Assembly: GCA_026770615.1 (NCBI GenBank)
Contig: MU631961.1
Coordinates: 30,859-47,463 of the forward strand
Length of the DNA: 16,605 nucleotides
Direction of reading: 5' to 3'
DNA from: Pavlovales sp. CCMP2436
Lineage: Eukaryota; Haptophyta; Pavlovophyceae; Pavlovales
Shown: positions 8,401 to 16,605 of the stretch, in pieces
How the letters are laid out: each line of letters opens with the position of its first letter
Position numbering within the stretch: the first letter of the stretch is position 1
The notes under the pieces: generated by a model
Seen by the model: only the letters and a program-made list of their open reading frames with translations
Database searches by the model: none
Told to the model about the DNA's origin: nothing
Position numbers and translations under genes: made by a program

Positions 8401-11400
8401 GCAGCAGCAGGATCACGTCTGGTCTGCGCACGCGAGGCTCTTCCTGGCGCAACTTGGCGTGAACGCTGCTGCGGACAGTCGGGGCGCAGACAGTCGGGGG
8501 GGCGACGCCACCGCGTCAGCATGTGTGGTAAGCGAGGGCATCTGCGCACAACATCTGGAGCTCGGTGTCGCCAGGTGCTGCCTATTCCTTACCCCCCCCC
8601 CTGTATCCCCCACCCCACCTCCCAAGTGATTTGCATCCTTTCCGGGCAACGCACCGGATCCCTCCAAATACCCCCCTTCAAACAATGACAATAGCAATAC
8701 TAATACGCGGCTAATTGGCCTTTGGCCCCCACTGGCTTTCTTCGACGCACCCCCCCCCCCCCATATTTCTATCATAATCACAACAATCACAATAACCACA
8801 ATAATCACAAAAATCACAGGCCGAGCGCGGAGGCAGCGGTATGGACAGAGGCAGGCGGCGCGGGCACTGGCTCCGAAGCAGACACTGACTCTGCGGACAG
8901 TGTCAGTGACTCAGACGACGCCTCGGCAGTCGCCCAGCCGCTCAGCGAAGCCACCGCCACGCACCGTGTCCGCAGAGGCACGTTACCCCCCCCCTCCCCC
9001 CCTCCCTCCCCCCCCCACCCACCCCACGCACATGTTGCCTGCTGACCGTGCGCCACCGCGCCTTGCCACAAGACAAGACATACCGTCTTATATTATGTGT
9101 TACACATGTTATATAATATGTACTATATATTATAAATTAGATGTTGTATATTGTATATTTGTATTTTTATATTTATAATTTAAAGGCCAGTGTGGGGTTA
9201 AATACTACTGAAAGAGATTCAAGCTGGTGTCTTACATAAATATATTATATATCGGCACGCGCGGTGGCGCCCAAGCCAGCGCAGCCGACTAAATTTCTGA
9301 TAGGGATGCAAGCTGGCGTCTGACTGTTCTGAATGTTGTGCTGGTCTGAGCGCTGCCTCGCCTATTGCCTGCTGCGTGCCTTAGTCGGCTGCGCTGACTT
9401 GGGCGCCACCGCGCTTGCCGATGGATCTCCGGTAGTGCTATAAGAAAAATACCATACCTAATATAATATGTAATAAACAATTACAGCCTGCCGCCGGTGG
9501 GCGTGGCGTCCGCTGAGCGCCAGCGAAGCGTGGCTCGGCGTCTGGGCCGTGCGCGCGCGCTGGCCACTGCTCGAGGCAGCAGTCGCAGAGGGCGGCAGGG
9601 AGGACGGCAATGCCGCAAGGGCGCGCGCGCTCGTGCGGCAGCTGCGGCTCGCGCTCTGTCTGCCAGCAGCCCTGCCGCTGCCCGCCACGCCTGCAACGGC
9701 CAGTTCGCTCGGAAGCGACGGTACCGCCCAATGGCTCAGTGCGTGCGGAGCGCTAACGGCCGTGAGCTTGCTGCATTTGCCGCGCGTGCTGGGACAGCCT
9801 TGCATGCTCTGTGACGCACTGCACGCAGCGACGGCCCAGTCGGCTCAGAGCGGGCAGGCAGCCGCACTTGCCGCTCTCAGCACCCCCACCGCCGCCGCTG
9901 CCACCGCCGATGCTGCCGCAGATGTTGCTGCTGCTGCTGCGGCTGATGGCTTTGGTGCCGACGCCGCTGCTGAGCTGCTCGCTGGGGAGTCGGAGGAAGC
10001 TGCGCTGCCACTGTCCTGCTCTGTGCTAGTGGGCAAGGCGTGCCTAGAGCAGTCGGTGGGCCCCCCTCCATACGCCCTGCTGCTGCCACTACTCAGGGCA
10101 GAGCTGGAGAGTAAGGCATGGAGCAGCATTAGCAGCTCAGAAAAGTGGGGGGAGTGGCAGCAGCTCCTACACTATGAGCTCGACGGCCTGCTCGCCCAGC
10201 TCGGTGCACGCTCGCACTTGCTCGTCTGCCCCGCGCGCAGGCGCTGGCACGCACTCGGCGCAGCCGTCACGGGCGCGCGCGAGCGTGCGCGCGCACTCTC
10301 TGGCTACGCATGTGAGTTTGAGCCAGCAGCGGCCTGGGCGGTAGGAGAGTTATGCCTTGAAGAGGGCGACTGTGCAGTGTGCATGCAGCCGCTTTTCCCA
10401 CCCTTCCGCAACCTGCGTACGCAGCCAGGAGAAGCGGGCGCGCGTGGTCGCAGGGCTGGTGGCACGGGGGCGCTCACCGCACCCGATGGCGCCACAACCA
10501 TTGATGGCGCCACAGCCACTGCAGCCACTGCCGCCAGTAGCGAGGATGTGCGAAGTGCAGACTTTGCCGCTGCATTTGGCGAGTGTGGTGAGTGCAGCGG
10601 CTCAGACGAGTCAGCCGCCAGCTCAGAAGACTCTGACGGCGCGGCTGCAGAGCACGAGCACGACACCCAGCCAACCGAGGACGCGCAGACAGAGGCGGAC
10701 GTTGCGGAGGCCAGCGCACACGCGGGCGGCGTTGGCAGCGACGGCCCTGACCCTGCCGGCAACCAATCGGACATGCTGGGCTGGGCGCTCGCACGCGCGA
10801 CCCCCGCAGCTGCCAACACGCCCACGGCGCGCGCAGCGCGGCGTGCCGCTCGCGTGCGCAGGCGCCTACTGCGCGCGGCAGCCGCACGGCGGCAGGAGGT
10901 GGCCGTGCTGGCGTGCGGCCACGGCTTCCACGTCTGCTGCGCGGAGGAGTGGGCGTGGCGGGAGGGAGCCAGCCGCCACGATGGCGCGCATGAGGGCAAC
11001 GGCGGTGGCGGGCAGCGCGCGAGCTGTCCGTGCTGCCGCGCACCGACTGGCGCAGCGGCCGCCTGCTCAGCGCAGCACTCAGCCGCCGCGCGCACACTTG
11101 CGCGCCGCGCGCATGCACTGCTGCGCGCGTGCGGGCTCGCGCCGTGGTCCGAGGCGGCCACGGCGCTACGCTGCGGAGGAGACGCGTGCGGCTCAGCTGC
11201 AATTGGCCCAGCTGCTATCGGCCCAATTGCGCGCGCAGCTGCGAGCGGGCTGGTAGGCGCGCTTCGGCTGTTAGAAGCAGCTACCTCGCCTACTGCACCC
11301 GCAGCTGCGCAGCACGGTGCGGTCAAGGAAGTGGGTGCTGCGGAGCTTGCGCTGTGCCGGCTGCTCGCTCACACGCCGCTCGATCTCGCTCGCCTTGCGC

Positions 11401-14400
11401 CACACGCTGCGCCGCCCCCGCCTGGCTGGCAGCCGAGCCCAAAGTGGGCGCGCGCAGCGTCGGGCGCCCCGTGGCCCGCACTCGGCGGTGGCGCGACGGG
11501 TGTGGCGTTGGCCGACGCTGTCATCGTGCGTGCGGCGACCGAGGGCGCAGCGTACGGCGGTTGGTTTGGTTTTCCGTCTGCTGAGAGCCTGGGGGCAGCG
11601 GCAGCTCTCGAGGCGTCACTCGCGCTGTGCAGCTCCCTCCGCCTGCTCGCTGCGGACGGGGCCCACCCAGCCAACGGACCTCGGCTCGCGGCCGCGCTCA
11701 CTGCTCTGGGCGCCGCAACGGAGTGCGGGCTGCTTGCAAGCATGCGCGCGCTGCGGGGCCTTTCGTCCGTGGTTGAGGCTTCGGCGGACGCTCCGTGCGC
11801 GCGGGCCTCGCTGGCGGCTGTGGGTGCGAGTGGCCTGGACGGTGGTGGCCGCAGCAGAGAGGGAGAGGGCAGCCGAGAGGGCAATAGAGAGGACATCAGC
11901 GGCAGTAGAAGCAGAGAGGGCAGCTGTCTCCTTGAGGCGTTCGGCACTCTCTACGCTAGCCTACACGCCAGCCTGCGAGCAGCAGACAGCCGCGCAGCCA
12001 CACAGAGTGAGGAGGGTGCAGGTGGTGCGAGTGCGGTGCGGCGTGCGCTGTGCGCTGAGCGGTTGGTGTACGTTCCCACTGCTGGCATGCGCAAGTTCTC
12101 CGCTCTCGTCTGGACAGACACAATCCCACTCCCGCACCAGGTGATTGCATGCCCCTTCTCACCTCGTCAGCACCACCCTCTCTCAATGTGCAAGCCTCCT
12201 CTGATCCCCCCCCCTCCCTCCCCCATTCCCAGCACGGACAGCCCGCGCAGCACCAGGCACAGCGATCACGCGAGCCTGCCTCCTACGCCCTCTCTCTTGT
12301 TGGCCGCAAGGCGACAGGCAGCGACCCGCCGCCGCCGCCGCCGAGCTGGCCGCGCGGCGCGCTGAGATGCGCGGGGCTACACGCGCTCGAGCCTGCTTAC
12401 CCGGGTGCTGCCGCCTTCTGGACCCGGCTCGTGCACATCCGCGGCGCGGCAGACGCGCTCTCGGCCGCGCGCGCGCTGCACGCGCTCGCGTGCGCGCAGC
12501 AGGCACTGGAGCGAGGCGCACGCACAGCAACGGCAACGCAGGCGCTCACGCGCCGCCAGCGCGCGGCTGTCGCTTACGCGCACACGCGCGGCGGCGTTGG
12601 CGGCGCCTCCGCCGAGCTGCTCGCGCTCACGGGTGCACTGCTCGCGCGCGCGGAGCGGAGCGTGACTGGGAACAAGCGCACCGCACTGGCGCTACGCTGC
12701 ATGTCGCTGCCTGTGTGGCCCGCTGGCAGCTCAGGAGGCGGTGCGCGGGAGTTGCGTCTCTCTTTGGCTGGCTGCTGCGTGCGTGCCGACTGTGATTGGC
12801 TGTTGGCTCTCTTCGACGCGGACGTGGAGCCGCTGACCGACTCGCTGATGCCCCCCGCCCTGCTTGCTTCCCTCGAGGCTGCTGGCCGCATCACGCCCAT
12901 CTCTGCTGCCACGCGCTCGACGCAAACAATTTCGGTCGACGCACAGGGTGCGCCCACAGCAGACGGCGACGGCGTCACACACGCCACACTCTCAGCCGCC
13001 GCAACTGCCGCGCTGCGCTCGCTTGCGGCAGCTGGACTGCTTGCGCGCGCGCGCGTGGAGGTGCGCGTACTCCGCTACGCGTCTGCGTTCGAATCGGAGT
13101 ACGAGCTCACGCTCCCGGACGCTCGGCAAGCTCCCGGACTCCCGGACTCTCCTCCCGGACTCCCGGACTCTCCTCCCGGACACTCGGACTCTCCTCCCGG
13201 ACTCCCGGACTCTCGGCGCGTGCGGCGTAGCCTGCGCGCGCCTTTCCGCCTCGAGTGCGCGCCGCGCGCCGCCGCAGGCTTAGCAGCTGGGGGCGCGGGG
13301 CAAGAGCGCTTGGGCGCAGGCGCAGGCTCGGGTGCGCTCGTGGCCTGCGGCAGGCGAGGCGGCAGCTGCGACGACGACGGTCATCCTTCCGATGGTTTCC
13401 GTATCTTGCTCTGCGCACGCGCTGAGGCAGCCGCTCGCTCCGGGGGCCTGGCGGAGCTTGTGTGCGACGCGCTCGAGCAGGTATATAAATATATATATAT
13501 ATTTCATAATCAGAATCAGAATCATCATTATTACTATCATTATGAGGTGTGTATTCTCTGAGGCAGCAGACCTCACTGCCCTTGCTGACTGCACTCCTCC
13601 GCTTCGTCATCATCACCACCATCACCATTCATAATTATTATCATTATCATTAGTATCATCATTATTATCATCATTATTATCATCATGATGATTATAATTA
13701 TTATAATCATAATGAGTATAATCATTATTATTAATAATAATATTATTATATTTCCTTATAGCTGCTCGCGGACGGCGTGCGCAACGGTGCGCCATTCGCA
13801 CCACGCGCACTCTCAGCAGCAACCGGCGCAGAAGGTGAGCCGGAGGGTGGTCTAGGTGGCGCAGAGGGCTTGGCTGCTCAGTGGCCCGTACGCTCTGTGC
13901 CGGGTGACGGGCGCGGTGTGCGCGGCGGTGCACAGGGGAATGCCCTGCGGGAGAGTGCGCTGGGTCTTAGACTGCGCGCGGCTCTGGCTGAGGCGTGGCC
14001 ACAACAGCCAGTGCAGCAGCCACCAGTCCCCCGCTCTGCACAAGCAGCAGTTGGCAGAGGGCTGGGGCGGCTGGGGGATGCGTGCGCGAAGGAACAGGTC
14101 ACGCCACAGCCGCGATCTCCACTGTCGACTGCGGCTGCGCGTGGCGAGTACGGCGAGGGCAGCGCGCGCGCTACAGCAGCGGAGCAGCCACGCCCAACTG
14201 CCGGTGCCATTGGGCCGCCACGCCACGCTGCGAAGCTAAGCGCCAACGGCCCGGCTGCGCTTGGGGCCGGCAGCCACCCGCACGGGGTGGGGCGTGGCGT
14301 CGCATGTGCGGGCGTGGACCACCCGGCGGAAGAGGAGGGTGCACAGCCGGCAGAAGCGAGGTGGCCAAGGTGGGAGCGAGATGGACAGCGGGTGCGTCCG

Positions 14401-14682
14401 GCCGCAGAAGCTGCGGACGACTCCGAGCTAGCTACACAACACGCACACGCAGGTGCAGCCGATGAAGCCCTACACGGGCGAGCGTGCGTGGCGCCAGGCG
14501 GCAGCATCGATGAGCCCCTAAGCGAGACCGAGGCCGGCGCCTCGAGCATCTGCCCTCTGTGCGGCTCGTGCGTGTCACGCCCAGCCGGCAACTCAGCTGA
14601 CAACGGCCACGGCGGCGGTCTGCTCTCCGAGGGGTCCACCTCAGACGGCCTCCTGGAAGCAATCGGCGGAGTTGGCCTCTGA
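5471..14682 (+). CDS. NO VEIN/sacsin-type GHKL ATPase fused to a RING finger, ~2,690 aa
   Basis: Five exons: 5471-8574, 8820-~8965, ~9487-12140, 12233-13480 and 13762-14682 (TGA). All junction phases agree; the exon 2/3 boundary is the least certain. Residues about 70-155 are Ala/Arg/Glu-rich, coiled-coil-like. The ATPase follows: LCYDLYSAQGAALNEIVANA and the N-box EIVANADDA (E235, N238, D241), then DMRAICDVGQSQK (G1, D286/G288) and GSIGRKGLGFKSVF (301-314), the plant NO VEIN pattern. Later matches to the same family are LPASVPFSMHSTRWELAASR (NOV: F.l..sRe) and ALGVVEFGVREL. A C3HC4-like RING spans residues ~1379-1600: CAVC, then about 177 inserted residues, then ACGHGFHVCC and CPCCR, suggesting ubiquitin-ligase activity. 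A lone CPLCGSC lies near the C-terminus. The downstream half is Ala-rich and otherwise unrecognised. The two halves could in principle be separate genes, but splice phase and continuous coding favour one. Role unknown; sacsin-type ATPases are chaperone-like. Confidence 0.8.
8575..8819 (+). other. intron 1 of the ATPase/RING gene
   Basis: Donor gccag/gtgctg and acceptor atcacag/gcc; exon 1 ends with two bases of a codon and exon 2 supplies one, giving Arg. An alternative donor, gtaagc at 8528, looks stronger but is phase 0 and would not keep exon 2 in frame. The intron contains long C runs (8591-8602 and 8749-8762) and about five copies of a 9-base aataatcac-like unit just before the acceptor. 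Confidence 0.65.
8985..9027. repeat. C-rich tract (G-quadruplex-capable on minus strand)
   Basis: Runs of C separated by single T or A occur at the 5' end of intron 2. The complementary strand has at least four G-runs of three or more with one-base spacers, the textbook pattern for a G-quadruplex. Confidence 0.75.
9253..9420. repeat. inverted repeat: two 40-bp arms, 88-bp loop
   Basis: The left arm 9253-9292 (cggcacgcgcggtggcgccc...) is the reverse complement of the right arm 9381-9420 at 38 of 40 positions. Similarity stops sharply at both outer and inner ends. No open frame in the loop looks coding, so it resembles a MITE/foldback element or an RNA hairpin. A clear target-site duplication was not seen (at most AT on both sides). 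Confidence 0.85.
12141..12232 (+). other. intron 3 of the ATPase/RING gene
   Basis: A 92-bp intron, donor cag/gtgatt and acceptor cccag/cac, phase 0 on both sides, with a strong C/T tract at 12209-12230. The frame before it stops at 12363-12365 if the intron is retained; splicing moves to the long downstream frame (HGQPAQHQAQ...). Confidence 0.7.
13133..13216 (+). repeat. four-copy 21-bp coding repeat (PGLPDSP)
   Basis: Four perfectly spaced 21-base units in frame encode PGLPDSP, PGLPDSP, PGHSDSP and PGLPDSR. They follow SAFESEYELTLPD and look like a recent expansion of disordered linker in the large protein. Confidence 0.9.
13481..13761 (+). other. intron 4 of the ATPase/RING gene with a GC-richer island
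   Basis: Donor gagcag/gtatat and acceptor ccttatag/ctg, phase 0 on both sides. Most of it is AT-rich and microsatellite-like. An island at about 13548-13608 is not AT-rich and can be read between gcagcag/ and /gtcatc as 12 in-phase codons (TSLPLLTALLRF), so a small optional exon is possible. Confidence 0.65.
13628..13751. repeat. ATT/ATC trinucleotide microsatellite
   Basis: Irregular runs of att and atc with interruptions fill the 3' half of intron 4, up to just before the polypyrimidine stretch of its acceptor. Confidence 0.85.
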
Positions 14683-15220
14683 GCGAGGCATATCACGCAC
14701 TATCTGTGATTCTCTGTCTGCTCCCTGTATTTTCTTTCAATACATATATAAACAATCTGAGTTGAGCCCCTAACTAACCCCTAAGTTTCCACGTATTGCG
14801 CGACTCTCGACACTCGGGTCACACGGACTACGGGGTTGAAAAATAGGGTAACACCCAGAATCGTCTCGTCACCCAGTCACTGGCTCTGGTAGTCAGTGCG
14901 CTGATAGAACGCCGAAGCATCAATTACTCGGATTGATTAGTTTTTATGTTGAACAAATGACTATCAGACTATAAGATAGGCAGCAGACAGTGCATTTACA
15001 AAGAGTGAAGAGCCCGTGCAGCAGTCAAGTTCTTCGGCAGGCCGATTCAATGTCAGCTTGCATCCTTCCTGCCCGCCCCTCTTACATTCAAGACGATTCC
15101 ATCCACCGCCTGTTGGTTTTACATATGGCTTTTGGTTATTTTTGAACTGAGTGATTCCAAACTGGATTTGTTTAAATACGGATCTAGTGGATTATAGTTT
15201 GGGAGTCAGTATGTAAGTTT
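14683..15220. other. 3' flank of the large gene, no gene seen
   Basis: It contains a T-rich stretch, ttttctttcaatacatatata, soon after the stop (about 14730-14750) that may belong to the 3' UTR. A sequence near 14803-14835 (acactcgggtcacacggactac) faintly resembles the dispersed repeat family. No coding signal was seen. Confidence 0.5.
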
Positions 15221-15234
15221 AAGAATTGTTGATA

Positions 15235-15252
15235 CCGCCGCCGCCGCCGCCG
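15235..15252. repeat. (CCG)6 microsatellite
   Basis: Six perfect CCG units in otherwise AT-rich noncoding sequence. Confidence 0.9.
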
Positions 15253-15315
15253 CGAATTAAAGGCCTTTGAGCTTCTGTATCAGAAAATCTTTGTTTTCAT
15301 AGGTTAACCAGGACA

Positions 15316-15391
15316 TTTAGCGCTCCGAACACCTCGTCGCATGCTGCTAAACCGTGACGAGAGCATGCGACAAGGTCTTCGGAGCGCTAAA
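15316..15391. repeat. 30-bp stem hairpin with 16-base loop
   Basis: Left arm 15316-15345 (tttagcgctccgaacacc...) and right arm 15362-15391 are reverse complements at 28 of 30 positions; the loop is gctaaaccgtgacgag. It has no U-tract and no adjacent coding sequence, so it is not a bacterial-type terminator. It could be a tiny foldback element or a transcribed small-RNA precursor. Confidence 0.85.
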
Positions 15392-15451
15392 ATAAGGTCT
15401 TGAACACCTTATCACGAGAGTGTGACCCACCCAAACGCCAGGGCTGCTATT

Positions 15452-15545
15452 TGTGTGTAAGTTTCTAGTTAAACGTCCGTCCCCGGGAGAATCTCACTGG
15501 ATTAAAGTGTTGAAAAACAGTCAGATGTGCCTACACGCTCGGAGT
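15452..15545 (+). repeat. dispersed ~100-bp repeat, copy C
   Basis: It shares gtgtgtaagtttctag (with copy B), acgtccgtcccc (with A and B) and gtgttgaaaaacagtcagat (middle block). Its 3' block is not clearly present. Confidence 0.5.
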
Positions 15546-15614
15546 CGACCACTTCTGAGACAGAATGTCTGCAACCCACTGCCTGCTGCCCTTTTCTCTA
15601 GTAAGTAAGTCGTA

Positions 15615-15672
15615 GTTTTAAAAAACACTCAGATCTAGGGATCCACCCCGAGCACACGGATACCATCCCCAC
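15615..15672 (+). repeat. dispersed ~100-bp repeat, copy D (3' part)
   Basis: It carries the middle block aaaaacactcagatctaggg and the 3' block ccgagcacacggatacc, which match copies B and A. The 5' block acgtccgtccc is missing here. Confidence 0.5.
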
Positions 15673-16450
15673 CGCTGATCAGTTCAGCCACACGACGATC
15701 GACAATTGACGACTCTCGACTGGCACTGACCGACCCCCACTGCTCTCCCTTGCGTCGTCTGAATATGCAGCAACGTCTACTAGCTCGGCCCACCTTCGCG
15801 CATCCCAAACATTACTTCCTCGCTAGCCTGGCTCACATATGTTGAGACTTTGCCCCGGGGGGCAAAAACCACAAATATGCGCGGCTTATTTGCTGGCCCA
15901 TTCTATCCCACCCTTGACGGGGGTGGGTCTCGGGCGCAGGACTTTGGGTTGCGGGGTGTGGCGGGCTTGCTGGCTCATGTTTGCGTTTTGAAGATTTGAG
16001 CTTCTGGCTCATGTTTGGTTTTAGGTATTTTGTCGCCCGAGTGGTGTGACAGCGTGGGTGACTGGCCGATTTCAAGGGCCCGTTTGGTTGCTGAGCGCGG
16101 TGTGCGTGAGTGGTGCATTGCATGACTATGGCTGACTTGTCATGGATCAGTGCGTGCATGCGTGACGGGCCTGCTGCGGATTCGTGGTTTATGGCGGGAA
16201 TGGCTGGTCCTGTTTTGGGTTCGGTGGGACTGGCTGCTCCTGGTAGCAGTGAGGTTTTGTTTCGAGACGGTCTCTGGTTGCGTTTTTCCACGTTTGATGT
16301 GCGTAAGCGTTGCTGGCCTCGGCTGGGCCTGAGGGTGGGCTTCGGCTGCATGGAGGGTATGGTCGGGTTTACCTGTTAATGAATCTACATTATTCGTAGG
16401 TTGATTGCGCATCAGGCATCTTCGTTTGGCAGGGGTGGTCAGTGCACTGG
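15673..16450. other. noncoding region, GT-rich on plus strand
   Basis: From about 15940 onwards the plus strand is strongly G+T-rich. The motif ctggctcatgtttg occurs twice (about 15970 and 16004) and an 8-bp palindrome tttgcccc/ggggcaaa lies at 15849-15866. Chance open frames exist on both strands (for example minus 15833-16351), but none resembles a known family. Confidence 0.45.
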
Positions 16451-16605
16451 TGTCCGTTGAGGGTATGGGCTCTTGCTGTATAGGTGGTATGGCCGTTGGG
16501 GATATGGGCTCATACTGAGCGATGCTGTCCGTTGGGGGTATAGGCTCATACCGCAGAAATGGTATAGCAGCTGGTGCCTCAATTTGGGCGATGCTGTCCG
16601 TTAGG
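16451..16605. repeat. degenerate GT-rich minisatellite, runs off the window
   Basis: Units related to tgtccgttgggggtatrggc occur at 16451, about 16491, about 16527 and, truncated by the edge, about 16595. A longer shared piece, gcgatgctgtccgtt, occurs at about 16519 and 16588, suggesting a higher-order unit of roughly 70 bp. Confidence 0.7.

Larger units (their letters stand above)
8966..9486 (+). other. intron 2 of the ATPase/RING gene (boundaries approximate)
   Basis: The acceptor ttacag/cctgcc at 9486 is good. It needs an upstream exon ending with one codon base, which donor cac-c/gtgtcc at 8966 provides. Donor gttacc at 8982 is closer in style to the other C-rich introns, but then needs a downstream acceptor (AG at 9517 or 9523). 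The intron holds a C-rich tract, an AT-rich block and an inverted repeat. Confidence 0.5.

Noticed and set aside
8521..8540. gtggtaagcg as the donor of intron 1 in the large gene.
   Set aside because: It is phase 0, whereas the acceptor at 8819 needs two codon bases upstream; gccag/gtgctg at 8574 fits.
10304..11326. A 340-codon open frame on the minus strand opposite the RING exon.
   Set aside because: Low-complexity Ala/Ser/Arg composition is what high-GC coding sequence gives on its opposite strand; no family motif, and the plus strand carries a clear RING.
13878..14696. A 272-codon minus-strand frame over the last exon.
   Set aside because: Same GC-driven shadow effect; the plus-strand frame continues the spliced large gene in phase to TGA.
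14760..14790. cccctaactaacccctaag looked like telomeric CCCTAA repeats.
   Set aside because: Only two imperfect units; not an array.
15833..16351. A 172-codon minus-strand frame and an 89-codon plus-strand frame in the same place.
   Set aside because: No recognisable domain; the composition follows the GT skew of the region, and no promoter or splice context supports it.
1..16605. CRISPR arrays, tRNA or rRNA genes, prophage or IS elements.
   Set aside because: No regularly spaced repeats with spacers, no cloverleaf or rRNA core sequences, no transposase or integrase frames; the window is eukaryotic in structure.

Overview
The window looks like nuclear DNA of a microbial eukaryote, most likely an alga; a haptophyte is my best guess, but it is not proven. 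Coding exons are very GC-rich (GCG/GCC/CGC-heavy, Ala- and Arg-rich proteins). They are interrupted by short GT-AG introns that are C-rich (for example 1371-1469, 12141-12232) or AT-rich with microsatellites (1001-1297, 13481-13761). There are no bacterial operons or Shine-Dalgarno signals, and intergenic DNA is AT-richer and full of short repeats.

Layout from left to right. (1) Positions 1-1934: the 3' half of a plus-strand glycoside hydrolase family 92 (GH92, alpha-mannosidase-like) gene, with exons at 351-471, 882-1000, 1298-1370 and 1470-1934 that join in phase. Its 5' part lies outside the window. The residue aligned with the GH92 catalytic acid reads as Gln. (2) Positions 2214-3305, minus strand: a SEL1-repeat plus MYND zinc-finger gene that appears broken, with two in-frame stops, an 8-bp tandem duplication and a second frame change. 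(3) Positions 3494-3719: a small unrecognised reading frame with one probable frameshift. (4) Positions 4434-5438, minus strand: an ERI1-type DEDDh 3'-5' exonuclease in one exon. (5) Positions 5471-14682, plus strand: a five-exon gene for a protein of about 2,690 residues. Its N-terminal half is a NO VEIN/sacsin-type GHKL ATPase and its middle carries a RING finger split by a very long insert. (6) Positions 14683-16605: no gene that I can support, but a 30-bp hairpin, copies of a dispersed repeat, a GT-rich stretch and the start of a minisatellite.

Genes 4 and 5 are divergent, with only 32 bp between their start codons. A 12-bp sequence in that gap, CCGCTTTTTAAA, recurs upstream of the small frame at 3494, so it may be a core-promoter element. 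I see no pathway shared by all the genes. A family of roughly 100-bp dispersed repeats (four copies seen) occurs in an intron, over the 3' end of the MYND gene and in the right-hand intergenic DNA. A second, unrelated inverted repeat (two 40-bp arms, 88-bp loop) sits in intron 2 of the large gene.
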